Source: Bacteroidales bacterium UBA3824 (lineage in GTDB: Bacteria; Bacteroidota; Bacteroidia; Bacteroidales; UBA3824). Taken from it: 32,855 nt of DNA. Made by a program: the position numbers and the translations under genes. The notes beneath the pieces are model-generated. The model worked only from the letters and a program-made list of their open reading frames with translations. It searched no databases and was not told the DNA's origin. The stretch is from positions 1-32,855 of the forward strand of contig DGIK01000032.1 of NCBI GenBank assembly GCA_002393195.1, in the 5' to 3' direction. The number at the start of each line of letters is the position of its first letter. The first letter of the stretch is position 1. Positions 21,581 to 29,546 of the stretch are shown piece by piece.

Positions 21581-24445
21581 ATGAAAAAGATAGTCAAGAT
21601 TATCGGATTTAGCATATTGGCAATACTTATATTGCTGATAATTATCCCTATATTCTTCAAGGACAAGGTCTTGAAGACGGTCACAGAAGTGGCAGGGCAT
21701 TATGTGGATGCCGACATCAATATCGGCAACCTCGACCTCAGTTTGATTTCCAATTTTCCCGGCGCGACAGTCGTGTTGGACGATGTGTCGGTAGTGGGTC
21801 GCAATGAGTTTAAGGGCGACACGCTGGCGGCATTTGACAACTTTGAGCTGACGATGAACGTGATGTCGCTTTTTGGCGGCAAAATCAAGGTGAAGTCTGT
21901 GGAGCTCAACAATCCTAAGGTAAATATCATCGTAACCAAGCAGGGCAAGCCCAATTATGACATATCGATGCCAGACGACGAGGAAACGCCAGAAGAAACC
22001 GTGGAGGAAGATACTGTGGCTTCCAAGTTTGCATTGGCACTCAAGAAACTGAAAGTCAACAATTTGTATGTTACCTACACCGATTCTGTTACGGATGTTC
22101 ATGCGTTGATAGACCACCTCAATTTTGACCTGCGCGGCGACCTCAGCGACACAGAGACAATACTCTCGGCGTTGATGGATATTGCAAAACTCAACGTCCG
22201 CATGGGTCCCATCATCTATATCAACGATGCTGTCGTAAGTCTCAAATCTGACCTCGACGCCGATATGCAGAAGATGAAATTCACATTCAAGGAGAATCTA
22301 TTCCGCATCAACGAACTCGGTCTCGAACTCGACGGCTGGATTGCCGTACCCGATACCAACGTAAGGATGGATTTGAAGTTTGGGGCAAAAAATACCGACT
22401 TCCTGAGCGTCCTGAGTATGATACCGGCAGAGTACGCCAAAGATTTGGAGGGCGTGAAGACGGCGGGCAAGTTTAGTTTTGATGGCGGTGCACAGGGCGA
22501 TTTCAATGCTGTTTCGTTCCCGAGGTTTTGGGTCGATTTTATAGTTGACAATGCACGTTTCCAATATCCCGACCTGCCAAAATCCGCCGAGAATATCAAC
22601 ATCGATGCGCACATCAAGTGTCCTAATGGAAATCTCGACAGTATCAATATCGACGTCAAAAAATTCCACCTTGAAATGGCTGACAACCCAGTGGATGCCA
22701 AAATCATCGTGCAGACCTCTGCAAAAGACATCTCCCTCGATGGCAATGTCGATGCCAATCTCGATCTTGGTGTAGTGAAGGACGTGGTGCCGCTCGATGG
22801 CATGACAGTTGCCGGACTTGTCAAGGCTGGTATTTCGTTCAAGGGCAACCTCTCCGACATTGAGGAGGAGCGTTACGACAGGTTTGCTGCCGAGGGCGAC
22901 ATCACTCTTGCCAACTTCCGCACCGTCATGGACGACCTGCCGCCCGTTGACATTCACAAGGCTCACCTTATAATATCTCCGCAGGCTGGCAATCTCGAAT
23001 ACCTCAATATGAACCTTGGCAAATCGGATTTTGCTCTCGACGGCAAGATTGACAACATCTTCCAGTACATCTTTGCAGACAGCACATTGAAGGCTGCCTT
23101 CAATTTCAAGAGCAATCTCTTGGATGTCAACGATATATACTCGTATGACCATTCGCAACCAGCAGCAGCCTCAGCACCATCAGCCGACGTTCAGCCTGAA
23201 TCGCCGACCCAAGCACCTGAAATTCCTACAAACATCGATTTTGCCCTCAATACTTCCATCGGCAAAATATTGTACGATTCGCTTGTCATCGACAATCTCT
23301 CCGGTCGCGTTGGACTTAAAAAAGGCGTCGCCTCGCTCCAAAACCTCAAATTTGACATGTTGGGCGGCAATACGCTTTGCAGTGGTCTCTACGACGGCTC
23401 AAATGCCAACCATCCCAAAGTGGATCTCCAGCTCGACCTCAATAATATCAGCATACAGTCGGCTGCCAATACATTCAACACCGTGGAACGCCTTGCGCCA
23501 ATTGCAAAATCCACGCACGGCACACTCTCGGCGAAGGTGAATTTTTCGTCAGATATGGACGCCTACCTCAATCCGATTTATAATACCGTCAATGGCGGCG
23601 GTCGTCTGATTACCAAAGAGATAAGCATCAGGGATTCCAAAGTGTTTCAGCTGATAGGCAAGGCTTCCAACAATCCCAAACTCATCAACCCGACCATGAA
23701 AAGCCTCGACCTTGGATTCAAGATTGTGGATGGTACGGTGAACGTGGACACCACAGATTTCAAGATTAGCGACGTAGAAGGCAAATTCTACGGCAAACTA
23801 TCACTCGACCAATCGCTTGATATGAGCGTTGGCATACCAGTTGCAGGTACAATAGCTAACGAAATGCTTGGCAAGGTGGTTGGCGGCGAGGCTGCAAGCA
23901 CCATCAATGTACTTGCAAAAATTGGCGGTACTGTTACCGACCCAAAGTTGACGGGATTCAGCACCTCAGCCACCGACGCATTGAAGCAAGTAGTGGACGA
24001 AAAAATTGCCGAGGTGAAAGAAAAAATGTCTGACGAAGCCAAAAAAATAATTGCCGATGCCAAGGCAAAGGCAGACAAACTCGTAGCCGACGCCAAGGCG
24101 CAGAAGGAAAAACTTGTGCAAGAAGCCCGCGCTGCAGCCGAAAAAGCTAAGTCAGAAGCGCAGCGGGTGCGAGATGCCGCAGTGAAGAAGGCGCAGGAAG
24201 AGGCAGACAAGTTGGTAGCAAAAGCCAACAACCCTGTCGCCAAGACCGCCGCCAAGAAGGCTGCCGACGAATCGGTAAAGAAAGCCACCAAGGAGGCAGA
24301 CAAGACCCTCGCCGCCGCCAATGCCAAGGCAGACGCACTTGTAACGGAAGCTGAAAAGAAGGGCGACCAGCTCATAGCCGCTGCTCAGAGGGAAGCCGAC
24401 AAAATTACTGCTGAAGCCAACAAAAAAGCCGAAAGCGTTAAATAA
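21581..24445 (+). CDS. AsmA-family protein with a long charged helical C-terminal tail
   Basis: A 954-residue protein. Residues 1-27 are a short basic start and one membrane helix (IIGFSILAILILLIIIPIFF). The next roughly 770 residues are the beta-strand-rich AsmA-like repeat: INIGNLDLSLISNFPGATVVLDDVSVVG near the start, and near the end the AsmA C-terminal part (GGGRLITKEISIRDSKVFQ, STINVLAKIGGTVTDPKLTG). AsmA-like proteins bridge the periplasm and are linked to lipid transport and outer-membrane assembly. A Pro/Ala-rich linker lies at about 525-549. Residues about 800-954 are a continuous Ala/Lys/Glu/Asp-rich helix with 11-residue-like repeats (AKAKADKLVADAKAQKEKLV), which I do not know from typical AsmA proteins; it resembles LEA-like or apolipoprotein-like amphipathic helices. 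The OmpA/PD40 gene follows after 18 nt, so they form an operon. Confidence 0.88.
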   Translation: MKKIVKIIGFSILAILILLIIIPIFFKDKVLKTVTEVAGHYVDADINIGNLDLSLISNFPGATVVLDDVSVVGRNEFKGDTLAAFDNFELTMNVMSLFGGKIKVKSVELNNPKVNIIVTKQGKPNYDISMPDDEETPEETVEEDTVASKFALALKKLKVNNLYVTYTDSVTDVHALIDHLNFDLRGDLSDTETILSALMDIAKLNVRMGPIIYINDAVVSLKSDLDADMQKMKFTFKENLFRINELGLELDGWIAVPDTNVRMDLKFGAKNTDFLSVLSMIPAEYAKDLEGVKTAGKFSFDGGAQGDFNAVSFPRFWVDFIVDNARFQYPDLPKSAENINIDAHIKCPNGNLDSINIDVKKFHLEMADNPVDAKIIVQTSAKDISLDGNVDANLDLGVVKDVVPLDGMTVAGLVKAGISFKGNLSDIEEERYDRFAAEGDITLANFRTVMDDLPPVDIHKAHLIISPQAGNLEYLNMNLGKSDFALDGKIDNIFQYIFADSTLKAAFNFKSNLLDVNDIYSYDHSQPAAASAPSADVQPESPTQAPEIPTNIDFALNTSIGKILYDSLVIDNLSGRVGLKKGVASLQNLKFDMLGGNTLCSGLYDGSNANHPKVDLQLDLNNISIQSAANTFNTVERLAPIAKSTHGTLSAKVNFSSDMDAYLNPIYNTVNGGGRLITKEISIRDSKVFQLIGKASNNPKLINPTMKSLDLGFKIVDGTVNVDTTDFKISDVEGKFYGKLSLDQSLDMSVGIPVAGTIANEMLGKVVGGEAASTINVLAKIGGTVTDPKLTGFSTSATDALKQVVDEKIAEVKEKMSDEAKKIIADAKAKADKLVADAKAQKEKLVQEARAAAEKAKSEAQRVRDAAVKKAQEEADKLVAKANNPVAKTAAKKAADESVKKATKEADKTLAAANAKADALVTEAEKKGDQLIAAAQREADKITAEANKKAESVK

Positions 24446-24463
24446 AAAAACAAACAACTAATC

Positions 24464-26362
24464 ATGAAAAAACTTGCTGTCATATTAGCACTCGTTGCTG
24501 CTCCGTCTGCAATGATGGCGCAGAGCAATTGCCCCACCATCAAGTCTAAGGATTTGCAGAAACGCTATGCCGAGGCATGCGAGCAGATGGAAACCGACAA
24601 GGATGCCGCCATAAAGTCGCTGACGGCTCTTGTAAACGTTGCCCCAGATTTTTATCAGGCGACGCTCATCCTTGGTGAGTATTACCTTGATAAGACGAAG
24701 GACGCGCAGATAAGGTTTGAGCAGAAGGACGCTTTGACATACTCCAAGAGCGCGGAAAAATACCTCCAGCAGAGTTACAATACATGCAGTAGTTACGATA
24801 GCAGCCGAGCTACGTTTTTGATAGGCGAGTGTTATTATCTCTCGCGCAAGTACGACCTCGCCAAGACGTTGCTCACCAACTTCTTGAACAACGACAATCC
24901 CGCCGGCTCTTGTGTTGCCCTCGCAAAAAAACGTCTCTCCATGATTGACGATTACAATGAGATTATGGCAAATCCCATCAAGTTTGATTCCAAGATGTTG
25001 AGGGATGTCTCCACCAAGGACGACGAGTTTTTGCCGTTGATTTCGCACGACGGCACGATAATGCTCTACACGAGGCGTCAGGGCAGGCGCAACGGCACAG
25101 CCATCGAGGAGCTTATGATGAGTACGTTGGATCATGTCGACGAGGAAGGCGAAGTATTCGCGCCGGGCATCAAGATGGGGCCTCCATTCAATATGGGCGA
25201 CCTTCAGGGCGGTGCGTCGCTATCTATCGACAATCGTATCATCTATATCACAATATGCCATGGCGACAATTGCGACATTCATTTTAGTCGTAATGTAAAC
25301 GGCGAGTGGCAGCCGCTCGTCAAGCTCACCAATACCATCAATACGGAGTTTTTTGATGGTCAACCGTCCATCGACCCCACTGGCAATGTGCTTTATTTTG
25401 CCTCCAACCGTCCTGGCGGATACGGTGGCTACGATATTTATAAAGTGGAACGCAAAACAGCCGATATGGCGTGGAGCGCACCCGTCAACCTTGGTCCAAC
25501 CATCAACACCGAGTTTGACGAAAAGACGCCCTACATGCACTGCGACGGCAAGACGCTTTATTTTTCGTCCAATGGACACGGCGGCGTGGGCGGATTTGAT
25601 ATTTTCCATTCCCGCATCGACGACAATGGCAATTTTACCAAACCCAAGAATATGGGCTATCCCCTCAATACAGAGAGCGACGAAGTGGCGTATGTCGTAA
25701 GTGCCGACGGACAGCGCATCTACTTTTCAGCCAAGATGTTGAGTGGCATCGGCGGCTGGGACATCTACTGCGCCGAGCTTTCGTCTGACAACCGTCCCGA
25801 CCCGGTGGTGCTGCCAAAGGGCAACCCTCAGATAGTGGAAACCACCGTGCCTTTTGGCAGGACTGGCAATACTACTATTGTTGATACTGTGAGGTTTGGC
25901 GGCAAGAATACCACAGTATATGAAGAATGGCGCAAAAAACCGTCCACGGAAGTCGAATACATTGATTATTTCAAGAAGAAAAATACAACTGGCGACCAAG
26001 GCAACAAAAGACACGGCGGCGCGATAGAATTGGAGGACATCAATTTTGACTTCAATTCGTCTAAGCTCTCCGCCCACACCCAAGGTTACTTGACCCGCCT
26101 TGCGACATTCCTCAATGAGTATCCCCAATACAACGTGGAACTTCTCGGACATACCGACGGCATTGGCAATGTAGAAGCCAACATGGTGCTCAGCCAACGT
26201 CGTTGTCGTGCAGTATATGACCAACTCGTAAAGAGCGGTGTAGATCGCAAGCGCATCACCTTGCAGGGCTTCGGTATGTCAACGCCAATGGCATCCAACG
26301 ACACCGACAAGGGGCGCGCATTGAATCGCCGGGTGGAGCTGCTATTGGTGAGGGGAGAATAA
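24464..26362 (+). CDS. OmpA-family protein with TPR-like and PD40 beta-propeller repeats
   Basis: A 632-residue secreted protein. The signal peptide MKKLAVILALVAAPSAMMA ends at Q20. Residues about 30-175 are helical, TPR-like. Then come PD40 (WD40-like) blades, at least four, each with the 'D-G-x-x-(L/I)YF-x-S(N)...GG-x-D-I' pattern: IYITICHGDNCDIH, LYFASNRPGGYGGYDIY, LYFSSNGHGGVGGFDIF and IYFSAKMLSGIGGWDIY. The C-terminal OmpA domain (about 525-632) has NFDFNSSKL, ELLGHTDGIGN, LSQRRCRAVYDQL and NRRVELLL, with the Asp and Arg that bind peptidoglycan diaminopimelate. It likely anchors an outer-membrane or periplasmic complex to the cell wall. Proteins of this plan are frequent in Bacteroidota, including gliding/secretion loci, but no gld or por genes are nearby. 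Co-transcribed with the AsmA-like gene. Confidence 0.92.
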   Translation: MKKLAVILALVAAPSAMMAQSNCPTIKSKDLQKRYAEACEQMETDKDAAIKSLTALVNVAPDFYQATLILGEYYLDKTKDAQIRFEQKDALTYSKSAEKYLQQSYNTCSSYDSSRATFLIGECYYLSRKYDLAKTLLTNFLNNDNPAGSCVALAKKRLSMIDDYNEIMANPIKFDSKMLRDVSTKDDEFLPLISHDGTIMLYTRRQGRRNGTAIEELMMSTLDHVDEEGEVFAPGIKMGPPFNMGDLQGGASLSIDNRIIYITICHGDNCDIHFSRNVNGEWQPLVKLTNTINTEFFDGQPSIDPTGNVLYFASNRPGGYGGYDIYKVERKTADMAWSAPVNLGPTINTEFDEKTPYMHCDGKTLYFSSNGHGGVGGFDIFHSRIDDNGNFTKPKNMGYPLNTESDEVAYVVSADGQRIYFSAKMLSGIGGWDIYCAELSSDNRPDPVVLPKGNPQIVETTVPFGRTGNTTIVDTVRFGGKNTTVYEEWRKKPSTEVEYIDYFKKKNTTGDQGNKRHGGAIELEDINFDFNSSKLSAHTQGYLTRLATFLNEYPQYNVELLGHTDGIGNVEANMVLSQRRCRAVYDQLVKSGVDRKRITLQGFGMSTPMASNDTDKGRALNRRVELLLVRGE

Positions 26363-26371
26363 AAAAAAGAA

Positions 26372-26463
26372 GCTGTCTAAAAAGGCAGGTTAGAATGTAG
26401 ACTATTTGTCTGCAACTATCTGTAAGGCAGGCTGGCAGCCTGCACTCCACCTTTTTAGACAGC
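26372..26463. repeat. 92-bp MITE-like or terminator-like element with 14-bp perfect inverted ends
   Basis: The left end GCTGTCTAAAAAGG (26372-26385) and right end CCTTTTTAGACAGC (26450-26463) are exact inverted copies, and the flanks continue as A-run and T-run. The interior holds a second palindrome around GCAGGCTGGCAGCCTGC (about 26428-26444). It fills the gap between the convergent OmpA-like and HepT genes and, when transcribed, would form a long hairpin with a T tail in either direction. The end word is shared with the terminator at 9722-9766. Confidence 0.7.
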
Positions 26464-26470
26464 CCCGTTT

Positions 26471-26839
26471 TTATATATCTTCTTTGTATTTTTTCAATTC
26501 CTCATTAAAGAGTTTTTGAATAATTGGTTTTAGGGGTTCGATGTCCTCTTTGAGGATTCTCATAATGGTGTTTTTGTCGATTTTATAGTATCCATGTACC
26601 AATACGTGCCGCAATCCTTCTACTGTTCTCCAAGTGATTTCCGTATGTTTAGCCTTGTAGTCTAATGTAAGTTTATACGCGGCTTCTCCGATAATTTCGA
26701 GGTGTTTCACAAAACCAAAGAAAATTATCGGGTCGTCTTGGATTGTCTTCTCAGGGTATTTGTCCCTATACTCCAGCAGCACGTTGATTGCTTGCAACAT
26801 GTGGTCGAGGCGACCAACATTCCTTATTTCCTCTCTCAT
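26471..26839 (-). CDS. hepT: HepT-like toxin of a HepT/MntA toxin-antitoxin system
   Basis: A 122-residue all-helical HEPN (DUF86) protein. The catalytic R-x4-H-x-Y motif is present as RHVLVHGYY. Upstream motifs GRLDHMLQAINVLLEYRDKY and FFGFVKHLEIIGEAAYKLT are those of HepT. HepT toxins are thought to cleave RNA, and in characterised pairs the partner nucleotidyltransferase inactivates them by adding AMP units to the tyrosine of this motif. Start at 26839 retains the conserved MREEIRN-x-GRL N-terminus but overlaps the mntA frame by 74 bases; ATG 26800 would cut into the domain. The gene ends 8 bases before the hairpin element at 26372-26463. Confidence 0.9.
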   Translation of the reverse strand: MREEIRNVGRLDHMLQAINVLLEYRDKYPEKTIQDDPIIFFGFVKHLEIIGEAAYKLTLDYKAKHTEITWRTVEGLRHVLVHGYYKIDKNTIMRILKEDIEPLKPIIQKLFNEELKKYKEDI

Positions 26840-27128
26840 AGATTAGTATTTTGTCTTTGTTAACACTTTTTACGGCAAACCACATCAGCCTTCCATCTTC
26901 TACAATGTCAACAGGTTTGTGGATTATATCTTCCAAATTGTTCATTATTTCTATCATACGAAACAATGACAAGTTGGCATCCTTGTCGTACTGCACCAAA
27001 AGATCTACGTCGCTGTTGCGTTTGTTTTCGCCACGAGCGCACGAACCAAACAGCCATGCTTTGTTGATTGGCTGTGTCTCAAAGAAATCCTGAATCTTTG
27101 GTATGAGTTTTTCTATGCTCTTTTTCAT
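26766..27128 (-). CDS. mntA: MntA-like minimal nucleotidyltransferase antitoxin
   Basis: A 120-residue protein with the nucleotidyltransferase signature G28-S29-x10-D40-x-D42 in LFGSCARGENKRNSDVDLLV. A third acidic strand follows at KPVDIVEDG. This is the MntA half of HepT/MntA pairs, which adenylylates HepT. The expected domain end is around LIYERG; the last 20 or so residues (CWSPRPHVASNQ...) are the out-of-frame reading of the hepT start and are likely a non-conserved tail. The long overlap with hepT couples their translation. Upstream, beyond 27190, is the mdh terminator, so the pair starts its own transcript. Confidence 0.9.
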   Translation of the reverse strand: MKKSIEKLIPKIQDFFETQPINKAWLFGSCARGENKRNSDVDLLVQYDKDANLSLFRMIEIMNNLEDIIHKPVDIVEDGRLMWFAVKSVNKDKILIYERGNKECWSPRPHVASNQRAAGV

Positions 27129-27197
27129 GGCTTGCCTTTTTTATGATTTACAACTGCAATTATATGTAATTTTTTTTATAGTTGCAAATATTATGTC

Positions 27198-27243
27198 AAA
27201 AAAAAGGCGGAAAACCGAAATATAAATTACAGTTTCCCGCCAT
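27198..27243 (-). terminator. Terminator after mdh
   Basis: In the minus direction GGCGGGAAAC (about 27233-27242) pairs with GTTTTCCGCC (about 27206-27215) with one G-U pair, followed by eight T residues. It sits 38 bases beyond the mdh stop. Confidence 0.8.
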
Positions 27244-27280
27244 CTTTTCATAATGTATTGTTGACAAACAAATTAGTGTC

Positions 27281-28222
27281 TTATACGAGATTGAGGCTCT
27301 TCAAGGCGTCAACGTTGCCGCGAACAGACTGTGCGCTTGCGGCGAACTTAGCCTTCTCGTCGGCGTTGAGGTCGAGTTCAACAATCTTCTCGATGCCATT
27401 CTTGCCGAGGATTACAGGAACGCCGATGCAGAGATCCTTCTCGCCGTACTCGCCTTCGAGCAATACAGAGCAAGGTATCATCTTCTTCTGGTCGTGGATG
27501 ATGCTCTCAACAACGAATGCTCCTGCTGCGCCAGGTGCGTACCAAGCCGATGTGCCGAGGAATTTGGTGAGGGTTGCGCCGCCTACCATGGTAGATTTAA
27601 CAACCTCGTCAATCTTTTCAGCGGAGAGGAAGTTGCTTACGGGCATGCCCTTGTATGTGGCGAAACGAGCCAAAGGAATCATTGTGGTGTCGCCGTGGCC
27701 GCCGATTACAAAGCCTTCCACTTCGTTGGCATTGCAGCCGAGAGCCTGCGAGAGGAAATACTTGAACCTCGAGCTGTCCAATGCGCCGCCCATGCCGATA
27801 ACGCGGTTTTTGGGGAGGCCGAGGGCTTTGAGCGTCAGGTATGTCATGGTGTCCATCGGGTTGGAGATGCACACGATGATGGCGTTAGGAGAATATTTGA
27901 GGATTTGCTCAGCAACGCTCTTAACGATGCCAGCGTTAACGCCGAGGAGTTCCTCGCGAGTCATACCGGGCTTGCGGGGGATGCCGGATGTGATTACCAC
28001 TACGTCAGAATTGGCGGTCTGCGAATAATCGTTGGTGCAGCCTACGAGACGGGTGTCGAAGCCCAAAAGTTGAGCGGTCTGCATCATGTCCATTGCCTTG
28101 CCTTCCGAGATGCCTTCCTTGATGTCGAGCATTACAACCTCGTCGGCTACTTCGTTAAATGCAAGCACGTTAGCGCACGTAGCACCTACGTTGCCTGCTC
28201 CTACTACTGTTACTTTACTCAT
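27281..28222 (-). CDS. mdh: Malate dehydrogenase
   Basis: A 313-residue NAD-dependent enzyme interconverting malate and oxaloacetate in the cytoplasm. The nucleotide-binding strand is VTVVGAGNVGATCA with D33 in MLDIKEG as NAD-selecting acid. Substrate arginines are R83 and R89 in IPRKPGMTREE, the form that marks malate rather than lactate dehydrogenase. N121 (SNPMD), R152 (LDSSRFKY) and the catalytic H176 (GGHGDTTM) are present. This is the LDH-like type of malate dehydrogenase usual in Bacteroidota, where it serves the branched fermentation route to succinate and propionate. It is a single-gene unit with a consensus promoter (28264-28296) and a terminator (27198-27243). Confidence 0.96.
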   Translation of the reverse strand: MSKVTVVGAGNVGATCANVLAFNEVADEVVMLDIKEGISEGKAMDMMQTAQLLGFDTRLVGCTNDYSQTANSDVVVITSGIPRKPGMTREELLGVNAGIVKSVAEQILKYSPNAIIVCISNPMDTMTYLTLKALGLPKNRVIGMGGALDSSRFKYFLSQALGCNANEVEGFVIGGHGDTTMIPLARFATYKGMPVSNFLSAEKIDEVVKSTMVGGATLTKFLGTSAWYAPGAAGAFVVESIIHDQKKMIPCSVLLEGEYGEKDLCIGVPVILGKNGIEKIVELDLNADEKAKFAASAQSVRGNVDALKSLNLV

Positions 28223-28263
28223 TTTATTGATGTTTTGTTAAGTGTTGTACTTAAAATTTTCCA

Positions 28264-28296
28264 CAAATATAAACAAAAGTATTGTATGTTGACAAA
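28264..28296 (-). promoter_or_regulatory. Promoter of mdh
   Basis: On the minus strand: TTTG (28293-28296), a 21-nt spacer and TATATTTG (28264-28271), a consensus Bacteroidota promoter. A second TAnnTTTG-like word, TACTTTTG, lies between them. The start codon is at 28222. Confidence 0.65.
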
Positions 28297-28340
28297 AAAA
28301 AGTGAAAAATTTTTTCTTATGGCTGTCGGCAGCAAAAAAA

Positions 28341-28372
28341 TTTGTCTAAAACCAAATTTTATTATACCTTTG
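28341..28372 (+). promoter_or_regulatory. Promoter of the ruvX-def unit
   Basis: TTTG (28341-28344), a 20-nt spacer and TACCTTTG (28365-28372) fit the -33/-7 consensus exactly. The ruvX ATG at 28395 follows 22 nt later. The mdh promoter is on the opposite strand in the same gap. Confidence 0.7.
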
Positions 28373-28394
28373 TCGAATATAAAAACAACAACCA

Positions 28395-28814
28395 ATGGGC
28401 AGAATACTTGCGATAGATTATGGCGGCGTGAGGACGGGTCTTGCGGCAACGGATCCGAGTAGGATTATTGTGTCGCCATTAGAGACCGTGCAGACCACGG
28501 TGCTGACACCTTATTTAAAGGATTACATCCCGAAAAACAAAGTGGATCAAATAGTCGTGGGCTATCCCGTGAATCCCGAAGGACACGAAAACCCTATCGT
28601 AAAACAAATCTTGCTTTTCACCGACAATCTCAAAAAGATTTTCCCCGACATTCCGCTCGATTTTTATGACGAGCAATACACTTCAAGAGACGCATACTCT
28701 GCCATGTTGGCAGCTGGCATCAAGAAAAAGAAGCGTCAGGAGAAAGGAAACACTGACAAATTGGCTGCGGCACTCATTTTGCAGGGCTGGATGGAGGAGA
28801 GAGGAATGTATTAA
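28395..28814 (+). CDS. ruvX: YqgF/RuvX-family Holliday junction resolvase-like nuclease
   Basis: A 139-residue RNase H-fold protein. The first catalytic Asp is D8 in ILAIDYGGVRTGLAATD. VVGYPVNPEGHENP, the acidic YDEQYTSRDAYSAM segment and the C-terminal DKLAAALILQGWME complete the family pattern. RuvX is proposed to resolve Holliday junctions and to take part in maturation of the 16S rRNA 5' end. The peptide deformylase gene starts 16 nt downstream, so both are in one operon, an arrangement I believe common in Bacteroidales. Confidence 0.93.
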   Translation: MGRILAIDYGGVRTGLAATDPSRIIVSPLETVQTTVLTPYLKDYIPKNKVDQIVVGYPVNPEGHENPIVKQILLFTDNLKKIFPDIPLDFYDEQYTSRDAYSAMLAAGIKKKKRQEKGNTDKLAAALILQGWMEERGMY

Positions 28815-28830
28815 AACAAAACTATATAAA

Positions 28831-29388
28831 ATGATATTACCAATAAGCATCATTGGCACTTCGGTGCTGAGGAAGAAGGCGGAGACGGTTACGAAAGACT
28901 ATCCCGACCTTCAAAAATTGATTGACGATATGTTTGAGACGATGTACAAGACTGAGGGCGTGGGACTTGCCGCGCCGCAGGTTGGACATTCGATAAGGCT
29001 GTTTGTGTGCGACGCCGCGCCGATGACCGACGACGACAACGACACTTTCACCAAGAGTTTCAAGCGTGCAATGCTCAATCCCGAGATTATTGAAACTTTT
29101 GGAGCCAACGTTTCGTACAACGAAGGCTGTCTCTCTATTCCGGGACTTCACGAGAATGTGGTGCGTCCCGATGGCGTGAAAATTCGCTATTACGACGAAA
29201 ACTTTGAACTCCACGAGGAAACTCTCACCGGCAATTGCGCCCGCGTGGTGCAGCACGAATACGACCACTTGGACGGCGTCCTATTCACCGACAAGGTTGG
29301 CATGCTCCGCCGCAAACTCATCCGCAACAAACTCGCCAACATCTCCAAAGGCAAGTTTGAGCACAATTATAAGGTGAAGATGGCGTAA
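28831..29388 (+). CDS. def: Peptide deformylase
   Basis: Removes the formyl group from the N-terminal methionine of new proteins. The three family motifs are intact in this 185-residue protein: GVGLAAPQVG (43-52), EGCLSIPG with metal ligand C100, and QHEYDHLDG with H142, E143 and H146. The frame is open back to 28666, but that stretch overlaps ruvX; ATG 28831 (MILPISIIG) is the usual start. An insertion PMTDDDNDTFTKSFK (about 64-78) is typical of Bacteroidota enzymes. The palindromic element C follows directly after the stop. Confidence 0.95.
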   Translation: MILPISIIGTSVLRKKAETVTKDYPDLQKLIDDMFETMYKTEGVGLAAPQVGHSIRLFVCDAAPMTDDDNDTFTKSFKRAMLNPEIIETFGANVSYNEGCLSIPGLHENVVRPDGVKIRYYDENFELHEETLTGNCARVVQHEYDHLDGVLFTDKVGMLRRKLIRNKLANISKGKFEHNYKVKMA

Positions 29389-29394
29389 GACCAT

Positions 29395-29504
29395 TAATTA
29401 AAAGAATTATCAAAGAATGAAAAGAATTTTTTTATAGAGCCATTCTTTTAATTCTTTCTTATTCTTTGTATTTTTGGATACAAAATAGCCGTCGTAAGAC
29501 GGCG
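29395..29504. repeat. Palindromic intergenic element, copy C (AAGAA type)
   Basis: The left arm (about 29395-29433) reads as units TTAAAAGAA, TTATCAAAGAA, TGAAAAGAA. The complement of the right arm (about 29440-29475) reads TACAAAGAA, TAAGAAAGAA, TTAAAAGAA. The unit word AAGAA matches copy B. TTTTTGGATAC and a GC-rich palindrome GCCGTCGTAAGACGGCG (29488-29504) close the element, corresponding to the right end of copies A and D. No left GC-rich end is seen. It lies between def and the YccA-like gene. Confidence 0.75.
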
Positions 29505-29546
29505 TTTAGATAGTAATTTATGTAAAAATCTTTATACCAAACGATT

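Noticed and set aside
27494..28462. 322-residue plus-strand open frame opposite mdh
   Set aside because: Shadow of the malate dehydrogenase gene; it also crosses the ruvX promoter and start.
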